Position numbers and translations under genes: made by a program
Shown: positions 1 through 7,619 of the stretch, piece after piece
How positions within the stretch are numbered: position 1 is the first letter of the stretch
Layout of the letters: every line of letters starts with the position of its first letter
Notes under the pieces: model-generated
What the model was told of the DNA's origin: nothing
The model's input: only the letters and a program-made list of their open reading frames with translations
The model's database searches: none
Assembly (NCBI GenBank): GCA_035315345.1
Contig: DATFYA010000129.1
Coordinates: 1-44,089 of the forward strand
Direction: 5' to 3'
Length of the DNA stretch: 44,089 nt
From: Candidatus Methylomirabilota bacterium
GTDB taxonomy: Bacteria; Methylomirabilota; Methylomirabilia; Rokubacteriales; CSP1-6

Positions 1-537
1 CCCGATCTCTTCAACATGTTCGGCATCGCGGGCACCACCCACATCGGCATGGGCGCGGATCTGCAGGCCAAGCACGGCGACGACGAGTTCCTGGGCAAGA
101 TGGACGAGGCCTGGCGCTACCTCATCGACCGCATGGGGACCGATCCCGCGCGCACCGGCTGCATCGGCCACTGCATGGGCGGGCGGCTGCTGATCCCGTT
201 CGCGGCCGATCACCCGTCGGTGAAGGCCATCGTGCTCTATTACCCCTCGGTGCGCGACGAGCCCGAGACTGGGCACCGGCCCCGTCACGCCTTCCACCTG
301 GCCAGGACGCTCCAGTGCGCGGCGCTCGTGTTCGCGGCGGGCCAGGACTACATCGCGACGCCGGCCATCCAGGGCCCGCTCTGGCAGAGCTTCCTCGCCA
401 ACGGCAAGCTCGTGGAGTGGCACTTCTTCTCCGACGCGCAGCACGGCTTCCGCCATCCCGACAACCCGGGCTTCCAGCCCTACTACGCCGATCTCACCTG
501 GCCGCTCACCACCGGCTTCCTGCAGCGCACCGTCTGA
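1..537 (+). CDS. Dienelactone hydrolase family protein (5' truncated)
   Basis: The reading frame is open from base 1, so the N-terminal part lies outside the window. The visible 178 residues are the C-terminal part of an alpha/beta hydrolase of the dienelactone hydrolase family. The nucleophile elbow reads GHCMGG, with Cys as nucleophile as in bacterial dienelactone hydrolases, followed by an Asp in AGQDYIATP and a His in AQHGFRHP, which complete a Cys-Asp-His triad. The family hydrolyses dienelactones or other small esters in the cytoplasm. The substrate here cannot be told. It ends 28 bases before a cupin gene on the same strand, so the two are probably cotranscribed. Confidence 0.85.
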   Translation, partial: PDLFNMFGIAGTTHIGMGADLQAKHGDDEFLGKMDEAWRYLIDRMGTDPARTGCIGHCMGGRLLIPFAADHPSVKAIVLYYPSVRDEPETGHRPRHAFHLARTLQCAALVFAAGQDYIATPAIQGPLWQSFLANGKLVEWHFFSDAQHGFRHPDNPGFQPYYADLTWPLTTGFLQRTV

Positions 538-565
538 CGCGCACCGCACCCAGAGGAGAACCGAC

Positions 566-991
566 ATGACCGAGCCCAAGCAGAAGTTCAGCGCCAGCCT
601 CGCCAAGGACGCCGTCTACCAGCCCGGCCTCCGCAGCTTCATGGAGTACCGCGACCTCGGCATCGCCGACGCCACCCACGGCAAGATGCGCGCCCACATC
701 ATTCGCGTGAAGCAGGGCGGCGACACCCACGATCTCCACACCACCGGGCTGCACAAGCACGAGTGCGACTTCCAGATGTTCTACGTGCTCCGTGGCACCA
801 TCAAGTTCGTCTACGAGGGCCATGGCGAGCGCACGTTCAACGCGGGCGACTGCGTGCTGCAGCCCGCCGGCATCGTGCACAACGAGCTCGAGTGCACCGA
901 CGACCTGGAGATCCTCGAGATCTACTCGCCGGCGGTGCATCCGACGGTGGTGGTGGAGAAGATGCCGGAGGCCGCGGCGGCCGCACGCTAG
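566..991 (+). CDS. Cupin domain-containing protein
   Basis: This 141-residue protein has a single small beta-barrel cupin domain. The first cupin motif contains HKHECDFQMFYVLRG and the second contains NAGDCVLQPAGIVHNE, which together offer three His ligands for a metal. Single-domain cupins of this size are isomerases, dioxygenases or sensors; no specific reaction can be assigned. The start is supported by AGAGGAGA about 8 bases upstream of the ATG. It lies just downstream of the dienelactone hydrolase family gene, so a shared role in small-molecule catabolism is plausible but only inferred. Confidence 0.85.
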   Translation: MTEPKQKFSASLAKDAVYQPGLRSFMEYRDLGIADATHGKMRAHIIRVKQGGDTHDLHTTGLHKHECDFQMFYVLRGTIKFVYEGHGERTFNAGDCVLQPAGIVHNELECTDDLEILEIYSPAVHPTVVVEKMPEAAAAAR

Positions 992-1011
992 CTCCTCACC
1001 GAGGCTCGCGG

Positions 1012-1037
1012 ACCCTCTCCTCGTTCGAGGAGAGGGT
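1012..1037. terminator. Hairpin between convergent genes
   Basis: An 11-12 bp perfect stem (ACCCTCTCCTCG paired with CGAGGAGAGGGT) with a tiny loop sits between the convergent cupin (ends 991) and binding-protein (ends 1039) genes. There is no T-run on either side, so it is not a canonical intrinsic terminator, but its position suggests bidirectional termination or mRNA 3'-end protection. Confidence 0.6.
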
Positions 1038-1038
1038 G

Positions 1039-2022
1039 TCACTCGAGGACTTGATCGGCCCTCAGGAGCACTGTCTCCGGAATCGTCAGGCCGAGGCTCC
1101 GAGCGGTTTTCAGGTTCACGATCAGCTCGAACTTCGACGGCTGCTCCATGGGAAGATCGGCCGGCCGCGTCCCTTTGAGGATCCGATCCACGTAGTACGC
1201 GGCGCGTCGGTGCATGCCCGGATAGCTGGGGCCGAAGGACATCAGGCCTCCCGCCTCGACCAGTTCGGAGTAGGCGTAGACCGCGGGCAGGCGTGATCGC
1301 TCGGTGAACTCCACGATGCGCGCCCGGCTGTGCAGGAACACCCGATCGGCCAGCATGACCAGGGCGCCAGGCCGCCAGGCCGCGATCGCCTGGAATGCCC
1401 GGTCGAACTCGGCTTCGGTCCGCGTCGGGAAGAACTCCACCCTCAGGTGCAGAGCGCGCGCCGCCTCCTGCACCTGTTTCTCGGACGTGACGTGGAGGCG
1501 ATTCGCCGGGTTCGTCAGGAACGCGACCGCCGACAGGCGCGGCACGATCTCCTTCAACAGCTCGAGCCGCTTGCCCTCGAGATCCGGCGCGATCCCCACG
1601 AGCCCGGTGAGGTTGCCGCCGGGGTGAGCCAGGCTCGCGACGAGTCCGCTCCCGACGGGGTCGCCCACCGCCAGCATCACGACCGGGATCCTGGTCGTCG
1701 CCCGCTTGACCGCGAGGGCGGCGGGAGTCCCGGCGGTGACGATGACGTCCACCTTGAGGTGGATCAGCTCCTGGACGAGGGCCGGGAAGCGCTCGTACTG
1801 CCCCTCGGCCCAGCGATACTCGACGATGAGGTCGCGACCCTCGACGTAGCCCTGCTCGCGAAGCCCCTCGCGAAACGGGCCCACCAGGTTGGCCTCGAGC
1901 GCCTCGGTCGAGTTCCCGAGAAACCCGATCCGGTGAACCCTCCCGGTTGCCTGCCCGGCCACCTTCCCGGCGGGGGCGAGAAGGACCCCGGCCGTGAGGG
2001 TCAGGAATCCCCGTCGTCCCAT
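1039..2022 (-). CDS. ABC transporter substrate-binding protein (ABC_sub_bind/TrpX type)
   Basis: A 327-residue exported binding protein of the PF04392 family. The N-terminus MGRRGFLTLTAG followed by a hydrophobic run and an AGQA-like cleavage site is a signal peptide of the twin-Arg-like form usual in this family. The mature part begins RVHRIGFLG and contains the typical GYVEGRDLIVEYRWAEG and DVIVTAGTPAALAVKRAT segments. I chose the ATG at 2022 over in-frame ATGs at 2040 and 2076 because it places the signal peptide at the N-terminus and gives the normal family length. No permease or ATPase gene is adjacent, which is common for these orphan binding proteins. Ligand unknown; relatives bind aromatic amino acids or other small organic molecules. 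Confidence 0.88.
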   Translation of the reverse strand: MGRRGFLTLTAGVLLAPAGKVAGQATGRVHRIGFLGNSTEALEANLVGPFREGLREQGYVEGRDLIVEYRWAEGQYERFPALVQELIHLKVDVIVTAGTPAALAVKRATTRIPVVMLAVGDPVGSGLVASLAHPGGNLTGLVGIAPDLEGKRLELLKEIVPRLSAVAFLTNPANRLHVTSEKQVQEAARALHLRVEFFPTRTEAEFDRAFQAIAAWRPGALVMLADRVFLHSRARIVEFTERSRLPAVYAYSELVEAGGLMSFGPSYPGMHRRAAYYVDRILKGTRPADLPMEQPSKFELIVNLKTARSLGLTIPETVLLRADQVLE

Positions 2023-2189
2023 CGTCACGCCGCCGCGCATCGCGGGGATTCTGCGCCGGGGGCCGTCGCAACGCAACCCATGAAACCGGACCGAGAGGTC
2101 GACGGGGTGGTGTAGTGTTTCGACCCGTGAGGCCCGGGTAGCGGCGGGCCGACGACAACGACATCAGGGGCACACCAGGGGCCAAGACC

Positions 2190-3920
2190 ATGCGCAAGAC
2201 CATCACCGGCACCGGCGGCATGCTGCTGCTCCAGACGCTCAAGGACGCGGGCGTCGAGTATCTGTTCACCAACCCGGGCTCGGCGGAGACCGGGCTCTTC
2301 GCCGCCATCGCCGAGGATGGGGACAATCGCCTGGTGGTCGGCAAGCACGAGGGGCTGGTGGCCGCGATGGCCGACGGCTACCACCGCGTCAGCGGCAAGG
2401 TGGGCGTGGTCATCGCGCACGTCATGGGCGGCTCCTACCAGCTCGCGGGGCAGCTCTTCAATGCCCAGGTCGCCGGCTCGTCGCTGCTGGTGATCGCGGG
2501 TGACTGGGCCTCGGAGCTTCAGGACTATCGCGGGCTCGCGCCGTTTCCTGGGCTGAGCCAGGCCGAGTCGATGCGCCCGATCACGAAAGAGGCGCGCTGC
2601 GCCTACCAGGTGCACACCAACCCCAAGGCCATCAGCGTGGCCACCATCCGCGCGCTGCGCGAGGCGACCACGCCGCCGACGGGGCCGGTGTACCTCTCGA
2701 TCAGCGCCGAGCTGCTGCACACCGAGGGGCTCGAGGCCACCATCGGCGAGGATGCGCGCTACGAGATCGAGCGGCCGGGGCCGGCGCGGCCTGCGACCAT
2801 CGAGGCGATCGCCAGGCGACTGGGTGAAGCCAGGTGTCCGGTGCTGATGTTCGGCGACGATGTCTGGCGCACCGGCGCGGCGGCGGAGGCGGTTGCGCTG
2901 GCCGAGGCGCTGGAGGCGCCGGTGTTCGCGAGCCGGCAGATCTTCCCCAACTTCCCCACGCGGCATCCGCTCTTCTGCGGCAACTACCCGGTGCCGAAGG
3001 ACTTCACCCAGACCACTGGACTGCAGCCGGACCTGATCTTCCTGGTCGGCTGCCAGGGCGTGCACGGCAGCGTGAGCGAGCCGGTGGTGATGCAGATCGG
3101 GCCGAACCCGCTCCTGATGGGCCGGCACTATCCGCTCGACCTGGCCGCGCAGTGCGAGCTGCGCGAGACGCTGGGCGGCGTCACCCGGGCGCTGGGGCGG
3201 CTGCACGGCGACAAGGCATCATCGTGGGCGCCCCAGCGCGGCAAGGTCCGCGCCTTCGCGGCCAACCTGATCGAGCGCGAGGAGAAGCTGGCCCGCGAGC
3301 ACGAGCACGACATCCCGGTGCACCCGGCGGTGCTGGAGGCGCAGCTGGCCTCGGTGCTGCCGACGAGCACGGTGATGGTGCACGAGAGCTCGACCGCGCG
3401 CCTGACGCTCCTGCCGTTCGGTCACGGCGGCATGACCTGGACGCGTAGCGGCGGCGGCTCGCTCGGCTTCGGAGTGGGGGCGGCCATCGGGGCCAAGATC
3501 GCGGCCGGCCGCGAGCGCCCGGTCGTCCTGCATCTCGGCGACGGCGCCCTCGGCTACAGCGCCTCTGGCTTCTGGTCCATGGCGCGCTACAACACCGCGA
3601 TCCTCACCATCGTCTCCAACAACGAGAGCTACCAGATCGTGCGCCACAACTGGGCGCGCGAGATGCCCGACGCCAAGATGATCCGCGAGGGCAAGTACCC
3701 CGGCCTCTGGCTCAGCGCGCCGCCGGTGGACTACGTGGGCCTGGCCCGCTCGCAGGGCGTGGACGGCGAGGCGGTCACCACGGTGAAGGACCTGGAGCCG
3801 GCCCTCCGCCGCGGGATGGACAAGATCACCCGCGAGAACCGCCCGTACCTGATCGAGGTCGCGGTGGCGCGCGAGGGCATCGGCGCCGACTCCACCTGGT
3901 ACCAGGACTGGCAGCTCTGA
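2190..3920 (+). CDS. Thiamine diphosphate-binding enzyme (acetolactate synthase/benzoylformate decarboxylase-like)
   Basis: A 576-residue protein with the three-domain architecture of ThDP-dependent decarboxylases and synthases. The N-terminal pyrimidine-binding domain carries the activating Glu (about residue 54, GKHEGLVAAMADGY). A central domain spans roughly 195-330. The C-terminal pyrophosphate-binding domain has the GDG...NN motif (G450-D451-G452, Asn pair near 478) that binds magnesium-ThDP. The reaction may be decarboxylation or ligation of a 2-oxo acid; the substrate is unclear. The start is ATG; there is only a weak purine-rich stretch upstream. It is divergent from the binding-protein gene and is followed directly by an exported protein gene. 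Confidence 0.88.
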   Translation: MRKTITGTGGMLLLQTLKDAGVEYLFTNPGSAETGLFAAIAEDGDNRLVVGKHEGLVAAMADGYHRVSGKVGVVIAHVMGGSYQLAGQLFNAQVAGSSLLVIAGDWASELQDYRGLAPFPGLSQAESMRPITKEARCAYQVHTNPKAISVATIRALREATTPPTGPVYLSISAELLHTEGLEATIGEDARYEIERPGPARPATIEAIARRLGEARCPVLMFGDDVWRTGAAAEAVALAEALEAPVFASRQIFPNFPTRHPLFCGNYPVPKDFTQTTGLQPDLIFLVGCQGVHGSVSEPVVMQIGPNPLLMGRHYPLDLAAQCELRETLGGVTRALGRLHGDKASSWAPQRGKVRAFAANLIEREEKLAREHEHDIPVHPAVLEAQLASVLPTSTVMVHESSTARLTLLPFGHGGMTWTRSGGGSLGFGVGAAIGAKIAAGRERPVVLHLGDGALGYSASGFWSMARYNTAILTIVSNNESYQIVRHNWAREMPDAKMIREGKYPGLWLSAPPVDYVGLARSQGVDGEAVTTVKDLEPALRRGMDKITRENRPYLIEVAVAREGIGADSTWYQDWQL

Positions 3921-3967
3921 GGACGCGGACCGGCGTCGGCGCTGGCACGCTGGCCCTCGCGCTGGCG

Positions 3968-4615
3968 GTGCTGGGCGGTGTGGCGCTCGCGGGATCGCTG
4001 AGCACGTCGAGCCTGCTCGACTTCGTCACCTTCGACGGCATCGACTACATCCGCTTCGCGGACGAGCCGGGTCGAGAGCTGACGCGGGACGACCTCGGGA
4101 TCGAGTTCGCGACCGTCGCCTGCTCCATCGGCGAGGACAATCGCGGATGCTCGTACGGCCTGGACGGCGGTGCGGCCTTCCTGCCCGCCGGCACCCGGAT
4201 GTACGCGGTGCGCGGATTCGCCACCGAGTTCCGCCTCGCCGCGGTGTCCAGCGGCCGCGTCTATCTCTACCAGGCCTGGCGCAATCCGCGGGCCCGGGTC
4301 GGGGGGGCGCTCTTCGACATCGCCAGGAGGGTGGAGGCGATCGAGGTCTGGCGCGGCGAGCCCAGCGCGGAGGCGACCGCGGCGCGCATCACGTCGACCG
4401 AGGACGTCAGCACGCTGGTGGACATGATCACCCGGGCGCCGGCGCGCCGGCCGGTCCCGCACGCCGCCGCCGAGGCCCGATACTGGCTCACGTTCTGGCT
4501 GGTGGACGGCACCACGCTGGGCCGCGCCTATTTCCCGGAGACCGGCGAGCTCATGGGCGGCGTGGTGGTGGCCGCCGAGTTCCAGCGCCTGCTCGAGCGC
4601 TACCTGGCCCGATGA
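3968..4615 (+). CDS. Exported hypothetical protein
   Basis: A protein of at least 215 residues that I do not recognise. From the GTG at 3968 the N-terminus is a short hydrophobic stretch. The same frame stays open upstream to 3917 and encodes Leu-Arg-Thr-Arg-Thr followed by a long Ala/Leu/Val run, which reads as a complete signal peptide. The likely start is therefore further upstream, perhaps a CTG at 3917 that overlaps the previous gene's TGA (CTGA), or another non-canonical codon. The mature part has two Cys (VACSIGEDNRGCSYG) that could form a disulfide and no catalytic signature. It is convergent with pqiB, 22 bases away. Confidence 0.65.
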   Translation: MLGGVALAGSLSTSSLLDFVTFDGIDYIRFADEPGRELTRDDLGIEFATVACSIGEDNRGCSYGLDGGAAFLPAGTRMYAVRGFATEFRLAAVSSGRVYLYQAWRNPRARVGGALFDIARRVEAIEVWRGEPSAEATAARITSTEDVSTLVDMITRAPARRPVPHAAAEARYWLTFWLVDGTTLGRAYFPETGELMGGVVVAAEFQRLLERYLAR

Positions 4616-4637
4616 CTCGATGGCCCGACGCTTCGGG

Positions 4638-5573
4638 TCAGTCTCCGGCCGGGATCGTGATCTTCGGTCGCCAGTCGAGCCATTCCTTCTGTGGTTTGTC
4701 GTGCAGGAGGAAGGTCGTGCCCTCGCGGGCGATCTCGCCCTCGTCCGGCGAGGCGAAGGCGATGCCGCCGGTCACCAGCGACCGGAGCGAGTCCACGTTG
4801 ATCTGCAGGCCGCGGAACAGGCCGAAGTCGACGTCCACGCCGCCGACCATCCAGAAGCGCGAGCCGACGCGAATCAGGCGCGCGTACCGCTGCGAGATGA
4901 ACGCGCGCGCCTGCGCGGCGGTCGCGTCGCGGCTCAGCTCGAGCGCGGTCACCGAGCCGACTTCGACGCCGCGATAGAAGATCGGCGAGCCCACGCGCAC
5001 CGACCCGATCTGGGTCGAGGCCAGCGTGACGGTCATGCCGGGCTGGCCCATGGTCGGGGAGGCGGACTCCAGCCCGACGAAGTCCTTCTTCGCCTTGCCC
5101 TTTCCGGGCATCGACTGGATGTACGAGCCGGTGAGCACCGTGCTGAGCCCACGCACGGTGCCGAAGCCGATCTCCGGGCGCACGATCCAGAAGACGGAGC
5201 CCTCGCGGGCGAGCCCCTCGGCGGTGTGGTGCAGCTGCACGCTCACCAGCACGTGCTGCTGATCGGAGGTCAGCTCGGCGCGGATGACCTGGCCGACCGG
5301 CACGCCGCGATAGCGCATCTCGGTCTGATCCGGTTTCACGCCGCTCGCGTCGCGGAACCGGATCGTGATGGTGGGGCCGCGCTCCTGCATGCGCTGGTAG
5401 ACGAGGCTGCCCGCGACGATCGCCGCGACGAGCGGCACGATCCAGACGAACGGCAGCTTCCAGCGGCGCTTGCGCATCGTCGCGCGCGGCAGCGACGGAT
5501 CGGCGGCGCGGTCCGCCGGAATCGGCTCGGGCGGCGGCTCCTCCGGCATCGGACCCTTCGGCGGATCGGTCAC
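4638..5573 (-). CDS. pqiB: PqiB-type MCE domain protein (two MCE domains)
   Basis: This 311-residue protein has one N-terminal membrane helix (KLPFVWIVPLVAAIVAGSLVY) followed by two MCE domains, the first beginning near RGPTITIRFRDASGV and the second near GMTVTLASTQIGSV. PqiB/YebT-family proteins form periplasm-spanning tubes for lipid transport between membranes. E. coli PqiB has three MCE domains and about 546 residues, so this is a short version. The GTG at 5573 overlaps the TGA of pqiA (GTGA), indicating translational coupling; an ATG at 5549 is an alternative start. The Pro/Glu-rich cytoplasmic leader is typical. It works with the PqiA-like membrane protein encoded just upstream. Confidence 0.87.
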   Translation of the reverse strand: MTDPPKGPMPEEPPPEPIPADRAADPSLPRATMRKRRWKLPFVWIVPLVAAIVAGSLVYQRMQERGPTITIRFRDASGVKPDQTEMRYRGVPVGQVIRAELTSDQQHVLVSVQLHHTAEGLAREGSVFWIVRPEIGFGTVRGLSTVLTGSYIQSMPGKGKAKKDFVGLESASPTMGQPGMTVTLASTQIGSVRVGSPIFYRGVEVGSVTALELSRDATAAQARAFISQRYARLIRVGSRFWMVGGVDVDFGLFRGLQINVDSLRSLVTGGIAFASPDEGEIAREGTTFLLHDKPQKEWLDWRPKITIPAGD

Positions 5574-6178
5574 GGCTCGCCGTCGGGCTCGGCCCAGATC
5601 AGGCTCGGATCGAAGCTGCTCGAGGCCAGGATGGTCAACACCACCACCGCGCTGAACGCGAACAGTCCCGGGCCGGGAATGACGGTCGCCAGCTCGCCCA
5701 GCTTGACGAGCGAGACGAGGATCGCCAGCAGGAACACATCGAGCATCGCCCAGGGGCCGACGAGGTCGATCGCGCGGTAGATCCAGGTTCGGAGCGGCCG
5801 GCGCCAGCGGGAGCGGAGTCGGGTGGTCACGACCAGGAAAAAAAGCCCGAGTAGTTTGAGGAACGGGATCACCAGACTGGCCAGGAACACCACGATCGCG
5901 ACGAGGACCTCGCCGCGCTGGAACAGCGTCTTGCAGCCCTCCCAGACCGTGTTCTCCGAGTGCACGCCGTACAGATCCATGCGCAGGATTGGAAAGACGT
6001 TGGCGGGAACGTACAGAGCCAGCGCGGCCAGGGTGAACGCCGCCGTGCGGGACAGGCTGTTCGGCTTGTGGTCGCCGAGGCGTGCCCCGCATCGTACGCA
6101 TTCCGCGAGCATGCCGGGAGCGAGCGGTCCCTGGTGCTGGACCAGGCCACAGACCTTGCAGCAGACCACCGTGTCCAC
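5570..6178 (-). CDS. pqiA: PqiA-like integral membrane protein, single domain
   Basis: A 202-residue membrane protein. The N-terminus carries a zinc-ribbon-like motif, C-x2-C (CKVC) and C-x2-C (CVRC) about 20 residues apart, followed by four hydrophobic helices (about residues 46-66, 90-115, 140-165 and 165-190). This matches one paraquat-inducible protein A domain; E. coli PqiA has two such domains and roughly twice the length. The start is GTG (GTGGACACGG) with no strong ribosome binding site. It overlaps pqiB by four bases and forms an operon with it. Role: inner-membrane partner of the MCE tunnel in lipid trafficking. Confidence 0.87.
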   Translation of the reverse strand: MDTVVCCKVCGLVQHQGPLAPGMLAECVRCGARLGDHKPNSLSRTAAFTLAALALYVPANVFPILRMDLYGVHSENTVWEGCKTLFQRGEVLVAIVVFLASLVIPFLKLLGLFFLVVTTRLRSRWRRPLRTWIYRAIDLVGPWAMLDVFLLAILVSLVKLGELATVIPGPGLFAFSAVVVLTILASSSFDPSLIWAEPDGEP

Positions 6179-6228
6179 GCTTCAGGCGGTGCTGCAATTC
6201 CAGGGCCTACCGTGTCGCGGCGTTAAGG

Positions 6229-6234
6229 TATGAT
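6229..6234 (+). promoter_or_regulatory. Possible -10 element upstream of the molybdenum hydroxylase operon
   Basis: TATGAT lies in an AT-richer patch (GTTAAGGTATGATGC) of an otherwise GC-rich 100-bp divergent region, 45 bases before the FAD-subunit ATG. No good -35 hexamer is visible at the usual spacing, so confidence is low. The decamer GGTATGATGC recurs upstream of aroA. Confidence 0.25.
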
Positions 6235-6279
6235 GCTCGACTGAACCGTTCGACCACACCGAGGAGCCAGACACCACAC

Positions 6280-7140
6280 ATGCGATACGAGGCACCGGAG
6301 TCGTTGGAAGGAGCAGTTGCCCTCCTCGCCGGAGCGAAGGGCGAGGCGCGGGTCCTGGCCGGAGGCACCGACCTCCTGGTCCAGATGCGCGCCGACGTCG
6401 TCGATCCCGACCTGATCGTCGACATCAAGCGGATTCCCGAGACCCGCGCGGTCACCGAGGAAAAGGGCGGCTGGCGCATCGGGGCCGCGGTCACCGGGGC
6501 GGAATTGAAGGAGCATCCGCGGCTCAAGAAGGTCTGGCCGGGAGTGATCGAGGCCGCCAACCTGATCGGCTCGACCCAGGTGCAGGGCCGGGCGACGCTC
6601 GGCGGCAACCTGTGCAACGGCTCGCCGGCCGCCGACAGCGTGCCCGCGCTGATCGCGGCCGGCGCGGTCGCCTCGCTCGTGGGACCGGGAGGCCGACGCG
6701 ATCTGCCGGTCGAGGACGTGATGCTCGGACCCCGCAAGCTGGCGCTCCAGAAGGGCGAGATCGTGGCCTCCTTCCTGTTGCCGCCGCGGCCGCCCCGCTC
6801 GAGCGACGCCTATCTGCGCTTCATCCCACGCACCGAAATGGACATCGCGGTCGTGGGGGCGGGGGTAAGCTTGAGCCTCGACGCCAACAGCGTCATCAGC
6901 GCGGCCCGGGTGAGCCTGGGCGCGGTGGCGGCGCGGGTGCTCCTGGTGCCCGAGGCGGCGCAGGCCATCATCGGGAGCCGGCTGGACAAGCCGGCGCAGG
7001 ATCGGCTCGAGGCCGCGGCGCGGGCCGCGTGCCGTCCCATCGACGACAAGCGAGGCACCACCGAGTTCCGCATCGACGTGGCGGCCGTGCTGGCCCGGCG
7101 GAGCGCCCTGATCGCACTGGACCGAGCGAGGAGCAACTGA
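6280..7140 (+). CDS. Molybdenum hydroxylase FAD-binding subunit (CoxM/XdhB-like)
   Basis: A 286-residue FAD-binding subunit of a xanthine oxidase/CO dehydrogenase family enzyme. The two flavin-binding signatures are visible: VLAGGTDLLVQMRA near residues 28-41 and TLGGNLCNGSPAADSVPAL near 106-124. The rest matches the C-terminal CO_deh_flav_C domain. It passes electrons from the iron-sulfur subunit to an external acceptor. The start at ATG 6280 gives the normal family length; an upstream GAGGAG is about 14 bases away. The next gene's ATG overlaps this stop codon (TGATG), so the three subunits are translated together in the M-S-L order of cox operons. Confidence 0.93.
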   Translation: MRYEAPESLEGAVALLAGAKGEARVLAGGTDLLVQMRADVVDPDLIVDIKRIPETRAVTEEKGGWRIGAAVTGAELKEHPRLKKVWPGVIEAANLIGSTQVQGRATLGGNLCNGSPAADSVPALIAAGAVASLVGPGGRRDLPVEDVMLGPRKLALQKGEIVASFLLPPRPPRSSDAYLRFIPRTEMDIAVVGAGVSLSLDANSVISAARVSLGAVAARVLLVPEAAQAIIGSRLDKPAQDRLEAAARAACRPIDDKRGTTEFRIDVAAVLARRSALIALDRARSN

Positions 7141-7616
7141 TGGCCAAGCATCACATCGAAGCGACGGTGAATGGAGACGCGGTGGAGTTTCTCTGCGAGA
7201 CGGAGGAGACGCTGCTCGACGTGCTCCGCGACACCCTCAACCTGACCGGCAGCAAGGAAGGCTGCGCCTCCGGCGACTGCGGGGCCTGCAGCGTGATGCT
7301 CGACGGGCGGCTGGTCTGCTCGTGCCTGGTGCTGGGCTGCGAGATCTCGGGACGGAAGGTCGAGACGATCGAGGGCATGGCCAAAGGGGACTCGCTCCAT
7401 CCGCTGCAGCAGCGGTTCCTGGAAGCGGCCGCACTGCAGTGCGGCATCTGCACCCCGGGTGTCCTGGTCGCGTCCAAGGCGCTCCTCGAGAAGAACCCGG
7501 ATCCCAGCGAGCACGAGGTGCGCTTCTGGCTGGCCGGCAACCTGTGCCGGTGCACCGGCTACGACAAGATCGTGACCGCGGTGATGGATACCGCGGCCGC
7601 CATGAGAAAGGGATAG
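7140..7616 (+). CDS. Molybdenum hydroxylase 2Fe-2S subunit (CoxS-like)
   Basis: A 158-residue subunit with two [2Fe-2S] clusters. The plant-type ferredoxin cluster uses GCASGDCGACSV plus the following Cys in VCSC, and the C-terminal four-helix cluster uses CGICTPG and CRCTGY. It relays electrons from the molybdenum cofactor to FAD. It starts within the stop codon of the FAD-subunit gene and ends three bases before the large-subunit ATG, with GAGAAAGGATAGG supplying the ribosome binding site for the next gene. Confidence 0.95.
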   Translation: MAKHHIEATVNGDAVEFLCETEETLLDVLRDTLNLTGSKEGCASGDCGACSVMLDGRLVCSCLVLGCEISGRKVETIEGMAKGDSLHPLQQRFLEAAALQCGICTPGVLVASKALLEKNPDPSEHEVRFWLAGNLCRCTGYDKIVTAVMDTAAAMRKG

Positions 7617-7619
7617 GAC

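Noticed and set aside
2131-2150. Short inverted repeat GGCCCG/CGGGCC upstream of the ThDP enzyme
   Set aside because: Six pairs with an eight-base loop in GC-rich sequence is expected by chance.
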